Part shown: piece by piece, positions 26,094-35,118 of the stretch | Layout of the letters: the number at the start of each line of letters is the position of its first letter | Numbering within the stretch: position 1 is the stretch's first letter | Assembly (NCBI GenBank): GCA_045636325.1 | Contig: JAZTXH010000006.1 | Span: 1 to 64,000 of the forward strand | DNA length: 64,000 bases | Source of the DNA: CAKSHP01 sp045636325 | GTDB taxonomy: Bacteria > Bacillota > Clostridia > UBA1381 > UMGS1253 | Reading direction: 5' to 3' | Notes under the pieces: generated by a model | What the model was told of the DNA's origin: nothing | Seen by the model: only the letters and a program-made list of their open reading frames with translations | The model's database searches: none | Position numbers and translations under genes: made by a program

Positions 26094-28310
26094 ATGAAAG
26101 TTCTTCATTTAATAAGTGGCGGAGATACAGGCGGTGCAAAGACTCACGTTTTTGCACTTTTAAGCGCGCTCTCAAAAAAAGCTGACGTTAAAATTGTATG
26201 CTTTATGAAGGGCGTGTTTTTTGACGAGCTTCAGGATATTGATGTTGAAAGCGAGCTTATAGAGCAGAAAAGTCGCTTTGATTTAAGCGTTTTAAAGCGT
26301 CTTTATGAAATCGCATCTGACGGCTTTGATGTTATTCATTCTCACGGTGCCCGTGCAAACTTTCTTTGTGCCCGTTTGAAAAACAAAGTAAACATTCCCA
26401 TTGTTACTACTATACACAGTGACTTTTTACTTGATTTTGATGGTATTTACAGAAAAATTGTATACACCAGTCTTAATGTGTTTTCCTTAAGAAAGCTTGA
26501 AAACTTTATCGCAGTTTCTTCTAACTTTAAGTCTATGCTTATTTCCCGAGGATTTAAGCCAAACAGTATTTATACCGTATATAATGGTATGGATTACTCG
26601 TCGGAAATGACATATCAGTCAAAAGAGGAATTTGCAAAAAGGATTGATACAGAATATAATCCTGATTTTGTTTACATCGGTCTTATAGGCCGCCATGATT
26701 ATGTTAAAGGCCACGATATATTTGTAAAGGCCTGCGCCGAAGCCGCAAAAAAATGTGATAACCTCCGTTTTCTTATTGCCGGTGACGGTGGCTTAAGAGG
26801 TGAGCTTGTTCGCCTTGCAAAAGAGGGTGGCATTAGAGACAAGCTGATTTTTACTGGATTTTTAAAAGATGTATACAGCTTTATAAACTTTATTGATATT
26901 AACATACTTACCTCACGAAGCGAAAGCTTTCCTTATGTTCTTATGGAAGGAGCCCGTATGAAAAAGCCTACTATTTCTTCACGGGTAGGCGGTATTCCTG
27001 ACCTTATTGAAGACGGAAAAACAGGCCTTCTTTTTGAAAGCGAAAACTACCATGAGCTTGCAGACAAAATTATTGCTCTTGCAAATAACAAGGATATGCG
27101 TGCCCGGTACGGTCAGGCACTGTATGACCGCGCCACATCAACATTTTCAAGCGAGAATTTAGCAAGCACCCATATTGATATATATAATTCCATTATGCGC
27201 CGCGCAAAGGAAAAAACCGAATACGATGTTGTTATATCAGGCTATTACGGCTTTGAAAACAGTGGTGACGATGCCCTTTTAAAGGCTATGATAGAAAGCC
27301 TTCAAATGTATGTTCCCGATATCCGCATACTTGTGCTTTCCGAATCACCAAAAAGCACAAAACAGACCTTTAATGTCGATTCAAGACGAAGATTTAATCT
27401 TTTTATGGTCATCCGCTCCCTTAAGAACGCAAAAATGCTTATAAACGGCGGTGGAAGCCTTATTCAGGATGCCACAAGTTCACAGTCACTTTATTATTAT
27501 CTGTGGGTTATGCATATGGCAAAAAAGCTTGGCCTTAAGGTTTATATGTATGCAAACGGTATTGGACCTATTAAACGCAGAAATGCAAAACTTGTTTCAA
27601 AAATTGTAAATAAAGCAGACCTCATAACCCTGCGTGACCGCATAAGCGCAGATGAACTTGACCGCCTTGGTGTTAATGCCCCTAAAATTGAAATCACTGC
27701 AGATCCGGCAATTATTTTAAAACCCGATTCTTCCGTTTCAATTGATAAAATATTCGAAGCAGAAAAAATACCAACAGGCAAAAAATACATTGGGATTTCC
27801 GTCAGAAACTGGAACAAAAACGACGATAAGTTTGTTTCAAAGATGGCATCTATCGCTGATTATGCATACGAAAAATACTCTCTTATTCCCGTTTTTATCC
27901 CAATGCGTTATCCGGTGGATGCAAAGTATTCCGAATTAGTAGTTTCCGCTATGAAAAACAAAGCATATATTATTCAGGGCAAACATTCTGTCACGGATAC
28001 TATTGCAATTGTGCAGAACATGGAGCTTGCTATAGGTATGCGCCTTCACACTCTTATATATGCCGCAAGCGGTGGAGTCCCCCTTATCGGCCTTATATAT
28101 GACCCGAAAAACAAAGGCTTTATGGACTATATCGGTCAGCAACGTATGGATTCTGTGGAAAATATCGATGCCCAGAAAATAAAAACGTATATAGACGAAA
28201 TCGCAACTGATGACGGCTCAATACGCAGTCTGACCGAAAAAAAATGTCTGTCTCTTACAGATTTGGCACTAAGAAATGCCAAGCTTGCAAAAGAGCTTCT
28301 GGAAAAATAA
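26094..28310 (+). CDS. csaB: Fusion of family 4 glycosyltransferase and CsaB polysaccharide pyruvyl transferase
   Basis: The 738-residue protein joins two enzymes. Residues about 1-370 are a GT4 glycosyltransferase (MKVLHLISGGDTGGAKTHV, GLIGRHDYVKGHDIFVKA, SRSESFPYVLMEGARMKKP). Residues about 378-738 are CsaB (VVISGYYGFENSGDDALLKA, MLINGGGSLIQDATS, MYANGIGPI, AIGMRLHTLIYAASG). CsaB transfers pyruvate from PEP to a sugar of the secondary cell-wall polymer; the ketal is the ligand of SLH domains. Most CsaB proteins are single-domain, about 360 residues. The fusion suggests one protein adds and then pyruvylates a sugar. Several SLH proteins nearby support this role. Confidence 0.9.
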   Translation: MKVLHLISGGDTGGAKTHVFALLSALSKKADVKIVCFMKGVFFDELQDIDVESELIEQKSRFDLSVLKRLYEIASDGFDVIHSHGARANFLCARLKNKVNIPIVTTIHSDFLLDFDGIYRKIVYTSLNVFSLRKLENFIAVSSNFKSMLISRGFKPNSIYTVYNGMDYSSEMTYQSKEEFAKRIDTEYNPDFVYIGLIGRHDYVKGHDIFVKACAEAAKKCDNLRFLIAGDGGLRGELVRLAKEGGIRDKLIFTGFLKDVYSFINFIDINILTSRSESFPYVLMEGARMKKPTISSRVGGIPDLIEDGKTGLLFESENYHELADKIIALANNKDMRARYGQALYDRATSTFSSENLASTHIDIYNSIMRRAKEKTEYDVVISGYYGFENSGDDALLKAMIESLQMYVPDIRILVLSESPKSTKQTFNVDSRRRFNLFMVIRSLKNAKMLINGGGSLIQDATSSQSLYYYLWVMHMAKKLGLKVYMYANGIGPIKRRNAKLVSKIVNKADLITLRDRISADELDRLGVNAPKIEITADPAIILKPDSSVSIDKIFEAEKIPTGKKYIGISVRNWNKNDDKFVSKMASIADYAYEKYSLIPVFIPMRYPVDAKYSELVVSAMKNKAYIIQGKHSVTDTIAIVQNMELAIGMRLHTLIYAASGGVPLIGLIYDPKNKGFMDYIGQQRMDSVENIDAQKIKTYIDEIATDDGSIRSLTEKKCLSLTDLALRNAKLAKELLEK

Positions 28311-28321
28311 AATTGTATGTA

Positions 28322-28362
28322 AAAAAGGCTTTCCCATTTCGTTTTAATGGGAAAGCCTTTTT
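28322..28362 (+). terminator. Bidirectional terminator
   Basis: Arms 28322-28338 and 28346-28362 form a 17-base inverted repeat (core GGCTTTCCCATT) flanked by A- and T-runs. It can end both the csaB operon and the convergent secreted-protein gene. Confidence 0.88.
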
Positions 28363-28380
28363 AGTATAATTTATTATAAA

Positions 28381-30951
28381 TTAGTTAACTGTTCCTGTTA
28401 CAGGAGCTGTGTAAACTGTGTAAACTTCTGCACCGTCTGTGTAGATTAAGTAACCTACTGCTGACCAGCTTCCGCCTTTTTCTACATCCGCTTTTCTCAC
28501 TGTGTAAGCACCATAGGGAGCTTTATTTGTAGATGTGCCTTTCTTGTCGTAGTTGTCAAGTGTAATTTCACTTACAACACCTTCCTTAAGAAGAATACCT
28601 GCTTCTACTACATAATAGCCTTCAGGCACGGTTCTTTCCATAATGAATGAAATCTTATTGCCTGCAACAACTGTAGGTTCTGCCATTGTGATTGTTGCCT
28701 TTGCTTCTACTTCTTCTTCAGAAAATACAGCTTCTACTGTTGTATTATAGTTTGCTACATAGAACATATAGTTTTCACTGTAAGAAACAATCTTGCCATC
28801 ACGTGTCCAGTATGCGAATACTTTGCCTTCGGGAACATTTGCTGTTACTGTGATTGCCTTGTTGTATACATATTCGCCGCCTTCTTCGTTAGCCCCGATT
28901 AGTGTTACCAAATACTTTGTATCATCAAGTGTCTGAATAGCATTCAGCCTTGTATCAGCTGTGAATGTTCCGGCAGGAATTTCCTGCCCTGCAACATAAT
29001 CTGTTTTAACACCATTAATTGCCCAACCACCAAATGTATAACCTAATACATACGGATTGGCAGGAACTGTGATATCTGTATTAGATGCTGCGTATACATA
29101 TACTTTATTGTTAAAGTCTACGAACTCAACTGTGAATACATCCTCTGCCACAGTTGCAAATACTGCTACAAGTTTTTTATCTGTACCGATTACAACCGGA
29201 TACTCTGCACCATAGTAAACAATTCTGTCTGTTGCTTTATCCATCCAGTAAACAAATTCTGAATCCTCACCAGCTACAGCCTTAAGTGTAATTTCAGTAC
29301 CTGTTGTAACCTGTACTGACATACCTGCATACCAATCTTCAGTCTTATCATCATAAGTTGCCTCAACTGTACCACCATTTACTGCTGCTACTGTTAATGT
29401 ATAAAGCTTTTTAGCAAGTGTGATTGCGATAGTTGCAGACTCGATATCCTTGCCTACGAATGAAACTGTAGCTTCAGTGTTTTTATCGTCTACAGAAATA
29501 ACGATTTCATCTGCTGCGTAATCATAAGCGCTGCCATCTTCTCTTGTAACTGTAACTACTACATTTTCAGTTACATAAGCCAATACATCTTCCGTACCAT
29601 AAGGAATTTCAATTGCATCCACATTTGTTGTGATTGCAGCGGGAGCTGACTTAAATCTGTATCTGATGTATGTATTTATGTCTGCTAAATCTACTGTTAG
29701 AATTGTTCCGATCGGTTCCGGCTGTTCGTCAACTCCGAATGTAGCTTTATCTGTTACATCTTCTAAGATATAGCCTTCTGAATTATCGTATTCGTATTTT
29801 GCATAAACCTTTGTGATTGCTGCCTTTGCGTCATCTTCAGTTACTTCATAATTCCATTCATAAGTAACCACACCGCCAACAACCATATCGCTTACTTCAA
29901 TTTCAAGGTCCACAAGCACTTTTTCACCGATAGTGTATTCAATTTCAACAGGTGCGTAATCGCCAACTGTAACAGTTGCGATGCCTTCTGCAGCTTCAAC
30001 TTCGATAGCTTCTGCAGCAACAGCGTCACCAACACCTGCCTGAGTTACATAATTAACTGTGATATTTTCTTTAATGTATTCTGCAATCTTTTCAGACTTA
30101 GCAAAAGGAACTTCGATAGATTCTTTGTCCACCTTGATACCTGTTGTCGCAGACTCGACAATTGTTACTGTTACTGTGTAAACCTTAACTGTTTCGCCAT
30201 CCTGAGCTGTAACTGTGATTGTTGTTACTCCATCAACAGTTTCATCTACTGCTGTTGCGTTTTCATCATTCTTTTCATATGTAACTGCAGGAATTTCTAA
30301 GCCATAAGAAAGCTCGATTGCATAGTTACCGTCTTCATCAAATGTGATTTCTTCTTCACCAAGCTTAGCCCATGCAAGTGTTGCATCGTGTGAAGGCTCC
30401 TTCTGAGGGTTGATAAGAAGTGCCTCAGACTGTTCAAACTCATCGGGTGTAAGTTTAGGTCCCTGTGTTTCTCCCTCAAATTCGCTCAACGTACCATCAT
30501 TATATACTTTATATTCTGAACATGTAAAAGCTAAATCAACTTCTGTGTTGACAGGAACATCTTCTTTAACTTCAAATCCAAAATACACAAGAGTTTTCTT
30601 TTTGCTCGAAAATTCTTCTGCAGTACCAAGTGTCATAGCGATACCTGAATAAACCCCATTACTATTTTCTCCTGTTACTGAACAAATATCTGAGCCAATC
30701 TCTTTTTCTAACAAGGTCAGACACTCAGGATCATACTCTAATTTGAATACTGCACCTGTTACATATGGAAAGCCGGAATCATATACCCATGAATACCAAA
30801 TAACATCTCCGGGCATTACATCTCCGCCATTTTCATCTTCAAATTCTACAACGAACTTTGTCGTTTCACCTGAAAAAGCAAAACCAACGCTCGCAGGAAA
30901 AATTGTTATCAGCATAGTTGCACTAAGCAGTATGCTTAAAAATTTTTTCAT
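28381..30951 (-). CDS. Large secreted modular surface protein
   Basis: The 856-residue protein has a signal peptide (1-25, ending GFA-FSGE). An N-terminal beta domain (about 28-165) has cohesin/dockerin-partner-like features (GAVFKLEYDPECLTLLEKE, VYFGFEVKEDVP). A cadherin-like sandwich follows (about 185-260; ATLAWAKLGEEE, VYTVTVTI), then further beta modules. InlB-B-like repeats occupy about 516-760 (FVYWMDKATDRIVYYG, FAYWTRDGKIVSYSENY), and the final domain has NKISFIMERTVPEGYYVV and GAYTVRKADVEKGGSW. Residues about 516-856 match the end of the protein at 8095-9579. The start at 30951 is preceded by GAGGG. It probably binds surfaces or carbohydrate; no enzyme motif is visible. Confidence 0.82.
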   Translation of the reverse strand: MKKFLSILLSATMLITIFPASVGFAFSGETTKFVVEFEDENGGDVMPGDVIWYSWVYDSGFPYVTGAVFKLEYDPECLTLLEKEIGSDICSVTGENSNGVYSGIAMTLGTAEEFSSKKKTLVYFGFEVKEDVPVNTEVDLAFTCSEYKVYNDGTLSEFEGETQGPKLTPDEFEQSEALLINPQKEPSHDATLAWAKLGEEEITFDEDGNYAIELSYGLEIPAVTYEKNDENATAVDETVDGVTTITVTAQDGETVKVYTVTVTIVESATTGIKVDKESIEVPFAKSEKIAEYIKENITVNYVTQAGVGDAVAAEAIEVEAAEGIATVTVGDYAPVEIEYTIGEKVLVDLEIEVSDMVVGGVVTYEWNYEVTEDDAKAAITKVYAKYEYDNSEGYILEDVTDKATFGVDEQPEPIGTILTVDLADINTYIRYRFKSAPAAITTNVDAIEIPYGTEDVLAYVTENVVVTVTREDGSAYDYAADEIVISVDDKNTEATVSFVGKDIESATIAITLAKKLYTLTVAAVNGGTVEATYDDKTEDWYAGMSVQVTTGTEITLKAVAGEDSEFVYWMDKATDRIVYYGAEYPVVIGTDKKLVAVFATVAEDVFTVEFVDFNNKVYVYAASNTDITVPANPYVLGYTFGGWAINGVKTDYVAGQEIPAGTFTADTRLNAIQTLDDTKYLVTLIGANEEGGEYVYNKAITVTANVPEGKVFAYWTRDGKIVSYSENYMFYVANYNTTVEAVFSEEEVEAKATITMAEPTVVAGNKISFIMERTVPEGYYVVEAGILLKEGVVSEITLDNYDKKGTSTNKAPYGAYTVRKADVEKGGSWSAVGYLIYTDGAEVYTVYTAPVTGTVN

Positions 30952-31028
30952 GTCTTTTCCCTCTTTCTTACTATCTTTAATTTTTCCGATGACGAAAGCC
31001 AATAACCCGCCACAATTGATACTCTGTC

Positions 31029-31057
31029 ATTATACATTATTTATCTTGTCTTGTCAA
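31029..31057 (-). promoter_or_regulatory. Promoter of the secreted modular protein gene
   Basis: On the minus strand TTGACA (31052-31057) and TATAAT (31029-31034) are 17 bases apart, a full consensus match. The leader is about 70 bases. Confidence 0.8.
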
Positions 31058-31133
31058 GCAAATTTTACAACAATGCATGCATTTATAGACAAATTTTTGT
31101 TCATTTGTATATTCTAAAAACTCCCCCCTTTTT

Positions 31134-31187
31134 CAACTTTTTTCAACTTTAAGTAATAATCAACTTTTTTCAACTTTAAGTAATAAA
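31134..31187. repeat. Two 27-base tandem repeats between divergent genes
   Basis: The 27-base unit starting CAACTTTTTTCAACTTTAAG occurs at 31134-31160 and 31161-31187, with one difference in the last base. Each unit itself contains CAACTTT twice. The pair ends five bases before the gltX -35 box, a likely place for a regulator site. Confidence 0.75.
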
Positions 31188-31191
31188 ATTA

Positions 31192-31220
31192 TTGCAAATT
31201 ACAAAAAAATATGATAAAAT
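31192..31220 (+). promoter_or_regulatory. Probable promoter of gltX-glnS
   Basis: TTGCAA (31192-31197) and TAAAAT (31215-31220) are 17 bases apart, about 40 bases before the gltX start codon. Confidence 0.5.
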
Positions 31221-31261
31221 ACTATGAATGTAATTTATGAATACGAAAGGAACGGTTACAA

Positions 31262-32923
31262 ATGGATAATCTTAAAATACTCGCTGATTTGATTTTTCCG
31301 GATGTTATAGATGCAGATACTGTAGAAGCCCTTGAGGAAAAATTTCCCGCAAGAGTGCTTAAGGAAGGCGCAAGGGTTACCCGTATGGCACCAAGCCCCA
31401 CAGGCTCTATGCATATCGGTAATTTATATGGTGCCTTGGCGGATGAAAGAATTGCCCATACATCAGACGGCAAATTTATATTAAGAATAGAAGATACTGA
31501 CGACAAACGCGCAGTTGAAGGCGGAGTTGAAAAAATTATAAAATATTTTTCAAAATTTGGTCTTGAGTTTGACGAAGGAGCTACCGCTGAAGGGGATAAC
31601 GGTGAATATGGACCATACCGCCAGCGTCAGCGTGCAAAGCTTTATCATATAGTTGCAAAACAGCTTCTGTTAAACGGCAAGGCATACCCATGCTTCTGCA
31701 GTGAAGATGATTTAAAAGTCGCTCATGATAAGCAGGAAGCTTCAAAAGAAAACTTTGGTTATTACGGCAAGTGGGCAATCCACCGAGATATGCCTGCGGA
31801 AGAAGCTATTGAAAAAATCAAAAACGGCGAAAGCTTTGTTTTAAGATTCCGCTCCCTTGGCAACCCTGAAAAAAAGGTTGATTTTAAAGACAGTATAAAG
31901 GGAAGCCTTTCTTTCCCTGAAAATGACCAGGATTTTGTTTTGTTAAAATCTGACGGTATTCCCACTTATCATTTTGCACACGTTGTCGATGACCACTTTA
32001 TGCGTGTTACTGATGTTGTGCGTGGTGAAGAATGGCTTTCAACACTACCATATCACGTGGAGCTATGGTCTGCCTGCGGTTTTAAACGCCCCCGTTTTTC
32101 ACACACAGCCCAGGTTTTAAAATTTGATGAAGAAACAGGCACAAAGCGTAAAATGTCAAAAAGAAAAGACCCCGAAAGCACACTTGAGTTTTATTTTGAA
32201 AAAGGTTATCCGGCAGATTGCGTGCTTGAATACCTTATGACACTTTTAAACTCTAACTTTGAGCAGTGGAGAAGTGCAAACCAGAGTGCATCTTATAAAG
32301 ACTTTGAATTTAAAGCTTCAAAAATGGGTTCATCCGGTGCGTTGTTTGATTTGGCAAAGTTTAATGACGTTTCAAAAAATGTTATTGCGAAAATGGAAGC
32401 TGAAGAAGTGTTTGCCGGTGTGAGCGCCTGGGCAAAGGATTATGATGAGGAATTTTACAGTCTTTTAAACCGCGACGCTGATTATGCAAAAGCATTTTTT
32501 GCGATCGGCAGGGGTGGTAAAAAGCCCAGAAAAGACTTTGCATGCTGGAGCGAAGTAAAAGATTTTGTTTGTTATTTCTATGATGAACTGTTTGAAGTGA
32601 ACGAAGATGAATACTCTTGTAAAATTTCAAAAGAAGAAAGAAATCAAATTTTATCTGAATATGTAAATATGTATTCTGCCGAATGTGACTCAAACGATTG
32701 GTTTGACACAGTAAAAGAGCTTAGTGAAAAATTCGGCTATACTACAGATATGAAAGCCTACAAGCAAAATCCTGGCAACTTTAAAGGTTCTGTTACAGAT
32801 ATAAGCACAACAATCCGCGTTGCAATAACGGGGCGACAGAATTCACCGGATTTATTCTCTATCTGTTCACTTTTAGGCTACGATAAAGTTATTGCAAGAC
32901 TAAAAAATGCAATAAAAGCATAA
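31262..32923 (+). CDS. gltX: Glutamate-tRNA ligase
   Basis: The 553-residue class I synthetase has the HIGH-type motif in APSPTGSMHIGNLYGAL (about residue 45) and the KMSKR loop in KRKMSKRKDP. It charges tRNA-Glu with glutamate in the cytoplasm. It is longer than the usual 470-500 residues, with an N-terminal extension of about 40 residues before the catalytic domain. Whether it also mischarges tRNA-Gln cannot be read directly, but the adjacent glnS makes that unnecessary. An AAAGGAACGG site precedes the ATG. Confidence 0.93.
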   Translation: MDNLKILADLIFPDVIDADTVEALEEKFPARVLKEGARVTRMAPSPTGSMHIGNLYGALADERIAHTSDGKFILRIEDTDDKRAVEGGVEKIIKYFSKFGLEFDEGATAEGDNGEYGPYRQRQRAKLYHIVAKQLLLNGKAYPCFCSEDDLKVAHDKQEASKENFGYYGKWAIHRDMPAEEAIEKIKNGESFVLRFRSLGNPEKKVDFKDSIKGSLSFPENDQDFVLLKSDGIPTYHFAHVVDDHFMRVTDVVRGEEWLSTLPYHVELWSACGFKRPRFSHTAQVLKFDEETGTKRKMSKRKDPESTLEFYFEKGYPADCVLEYLMTLLNSNFEQWRSANQSASYKDFEFKASKMGSSGALFDLAKFNDVSKNVIAKMEAEEVFAGVSAWAKDYDEEFYSLLNRDADYAKAFFAIGRGGKKPRKDFACWSEVKDFVCYFYDELFEVNEDEYSCKISKEERNQILSEYVNMYSAECDSNDWFDTVKELSEKFGYTTDMKAYKQNPGNFKGSVTDISTTIRVAITGRQNSPDLFSICSLLGYDKVIARLKNAIKA

Positions 32924-32931
32924 GGAGAGAA

Positions 32932-34599
32932 ATGCCAATGGAAGAAATGAAAAGCACCAATTTTATACACGATATTATTGACGAAGACATAGAAAACGGC
33001 CTTGAGGAGCGTATTCATACTCGTTTCCCTCCTGAGCCCAATGGTTATCTTCACATCGGAAGCGCGAAAGCAATATGGATTAACTATTCAACCGCAAAAA
33101 AATATTCAGGTCTTTTTAACCTTCGTTATGATGACACAAACCCCGTTAAGGAAGATGACGAGTTTGTTCAGTCTATAGAAGCGGACTTAAAATGGCTTGG
33201 TGCAAATCCCGATAATATTTTATACGGCTCAGACTATTTTGACAAATGCTATGAATTTGCAGTAAAGCTTATAAAAGCCGGAAAAGCATACGTTTGTGAT
33301 TTAAGCGTTGACCAGATGCGTGAATACCGCGGAACGTTAACAGAGCCGGGCAAGCCCAGCCCTTACCGCGACAGAAGCATTGAAGAAAACCTTGACCTTT
33401 TTGAAAGAATGAAAAACGGCGAATTTGAAGACGGAAGCCGTACATTAAGGGCAAAAATTGATATGGCATCACCTAATATGAATATGCGTGACCCTGCCAT
33501 TTATCGTATATTGCACGTTTCACATCATCGCCAAGGTGACAAATGGTGCATTTATCCCTTATACGACTTTGCACACCCCATTCAGGACGCATTAGAGGGA
33601 ATTACACACTCACTTTGCTCAATCGAATTTGAAAATCACCGCCCCCTTTATGAGTGGGTTGTTGACAATATCGGTTTTGAGAAAAAACCCAAGCAGAGAG
33701 AATTTGCAAGACTTAACGTTACTCACACCGTTATGAGTAAAAGATATCTTCGTGCATTGGTTGAAGAAAAGCTTGTTGACGGTTGGGACGACCCCAGAAT
33801 GCCTACACTTTGCGGTCTTCGCCGCCGTGGTTATTCACCGGAGTCAATTTTTGAATTTGTTAAACGTTCAGGCGTCTCAAAGGCACTTTCTCTTTGTGAT
33901 ATAGAATTTTTGGAGCACTGTATCAGAGAAGAACTTAACAAAACCGCAACACGCCGTATGGCAGTGCTTGATCCAATTGAAATTGAAATCACAAACTATG
34001 AAGATGGCAAAACCGAATATTTTGAGGTTTCAAACAATCCGGAAGATGAACAAGCAGGAACAAGAAAAGTAGCCTTCAGTAAATATGCTTATATTGAACG
34101 CGAAGACTTTTCTGACAATCCGCCGCCCAAATTTAAGCGTTTAAAACCGGGCAGTGAAGTTAGGCTTATGGGTGCATACGTTATTAAGTGCGACAACGTT
34201 GAATATAACGAAGACGGAAGCGTTAAAAAGCTATACTGCACAGCGGACCTTGAAACAGGTGGTAAAAATCCTTCTGACGGAAGAAAAATCAAGGGCACAA
34301 TTCACTGGGTAAGCAAAGCTCACGCAATTGACAGTGAAATAAGACTATACGATAAGCTCTTTACTATTGAAGACACAAACACAATTCCTGAGGATAAAAC
34401 CTTCCGTGATTATTTGAATCCCGAATCTCTTATTGTTAAAAAGGGTGCAAAGCTTGAAGCCGCAATGGCTGATATAAATCCGGGCGAAAAATTCCAGTTT
34501 GTAAGAACGGGATATTTTACACCCGACGTCCATAACCCCTATGTTATGAACAGAATAGTAACACTAAAAGACAGCTTTTCAAAAACATTAAAGAAATAA
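32932..34599 (+). CDS. glnS: Glutamine-tRNA ligase
   Basis: The 555-residue class I synthetase has PPEPNGYLHIGSAKAIW (HIGH motif), VTHTVMSKRYL (MSKR loop) and the GlnRS C-terminal beta-barrels (about 340-550; PNMNMRDPAIYRI and EFARLNVTHT lie earlier). It charges tRNA-Gln directly, an enzyme many Clostridia lack because they use the GatCAB transamidation route. It starts eight bases after gltX, with AAGGAG between them. ATGs at 32932 and 32938 are both possible; the second gives better spacing. Confidence 0.94.
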   Translation: MPMEEMKSTNFIHDIIDEDIENGLEERIHTRFPPEPNGYLHIGSAKAIWINYSTAKKYSGLFNLRYDDTNPVKEDDEFVQSIEADLKWLGANPDNILYGSDYFDKCYEFAVKLIKAGKAYVCDLSVDQMREYRGTLTEPGKPSPYRDRSIEENLDLFERMKNGEFEDGSRTLRAKIDMASPNMNMRDPAIYRILHVSHHRQGDKWCIYPLYDFAHPIQDALEGITHSLCSIEFENHRPLYEWVVDNIGFEKKPKQREFARLNVTHTVMSKRYLRALVEEKLVDGWDDPRMPTLCGLRRRGYSPESIFEFVKRSGVSKALSLCDIEFLEHCIREELNKTATRRMAVLDPIEIEITNYEDGKTEYFEVSNNPEDEQAGTRKVAFSKYAYIEREDFSDNPPPKFKRLKPGSEVRLMGAYVIKCDNVEYNEDGSVKKLYCTADLETGGKNPSDGRKIKGTIHWVSKAHAIDSEIRLYDKLFTIEDTNTIPEDKTFRDYLNPESLIVKKGAKLEAAMADINPGEKFQFVRTGYFTPDVHNPYVMNRIVTLKDSFSKTLKK

Positions 34600-34612
34600 C
34601 TTAAAAAACAAT

Positions 34613-34641
34613 AACCCGTGCATAATTTTTTTGCACGGGTT
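34613..34641 (+). terminator. Stem-loop after glnS
   Basis: Arms 34613-34622 and 34632-34641 (AACCCGTGCA/TGCACGGGTT) form a perfect hairpin followed by a weak GTTTG tract. It would at least partly end the gltX-glnS transcript. Confidence 0.65.
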
Positions 34642-34665
34642 GTTTGTAAGAAAGGCAATATTATA

Positions 34666-35118
34666 ATGACAAAGCTTTATATTGATGGCGATGCCTGCCC
34701 CGTAACCGATATTTGCATAAATATTTGCAAAAAGTATGGTGCAGAATGCATAATAATCTGTGATTTTAATCATAACATTAATTGCGCGGACGCAATAACC
34801 ATTGTCGTATCAAAAGGTTCAGACAGTGCAGATTTTGCCTTGGTAAATTCACTAGACACTAAAAACTGCATCGTTGTAACCGCGGATTATGGTCTTGCAG
34901 CAATGTGTCTTGCAAAGGCGGCAACCGTTATAAATCCTGACGGTCTTTTATATACAAACGATAATATAGACTCACTTTTATTTTACCGTCACGAAGCGAA
35001 AAAGGCAATGCGTGCAGGCAAAAGGCCTGCACATATTCCAAAAAGAACTCAGGCTCAAAACCAGCAATTTGAAAAATCCTTGGTAAAATTATTTAAAGAA
35101 AGGCAAGAGCGCAAATGA
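34666..35118 (+). CDS. YaiI/YqxD family (DUF188) protein
   Basis: The 150-residue protein starts MTKLYIDGDACPVTD, the hallmark of the YaiI/YqxD family, and has conserved GSDSADFALVNSLD, VTADYGLA and RPAHIPKRTQAQNQQF. The fold is PIN-like with acidic residues that could bind a metal, so nuclease activity is suspected, but the function is not established. The start at 34666 follows AAAGG and gives normal family length; an earlier ATG at 34618 lies in the terminator hairpin. Its stop overlaps the next start by four bases. Confidence 0.88.
   Translation: MTKLYIDGDACPVTDICINICKKYGAECIIICDFNHNINCADAITIVVSKGSDSADFALVNSLDTKNCIVVTADYGLAAMCLAKAATVINPDGLLYTNDNIDSLLFYRHEAKKAMRAGKRPAHIPKRTQAQNQQFEKSLVKLFKERQERK

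Noticed and set aside
31134..31187. Possible small CRISPR-like repeat
   Set aside because: The two units are directly adjacent with no spacer, and no cas genes are nearby.
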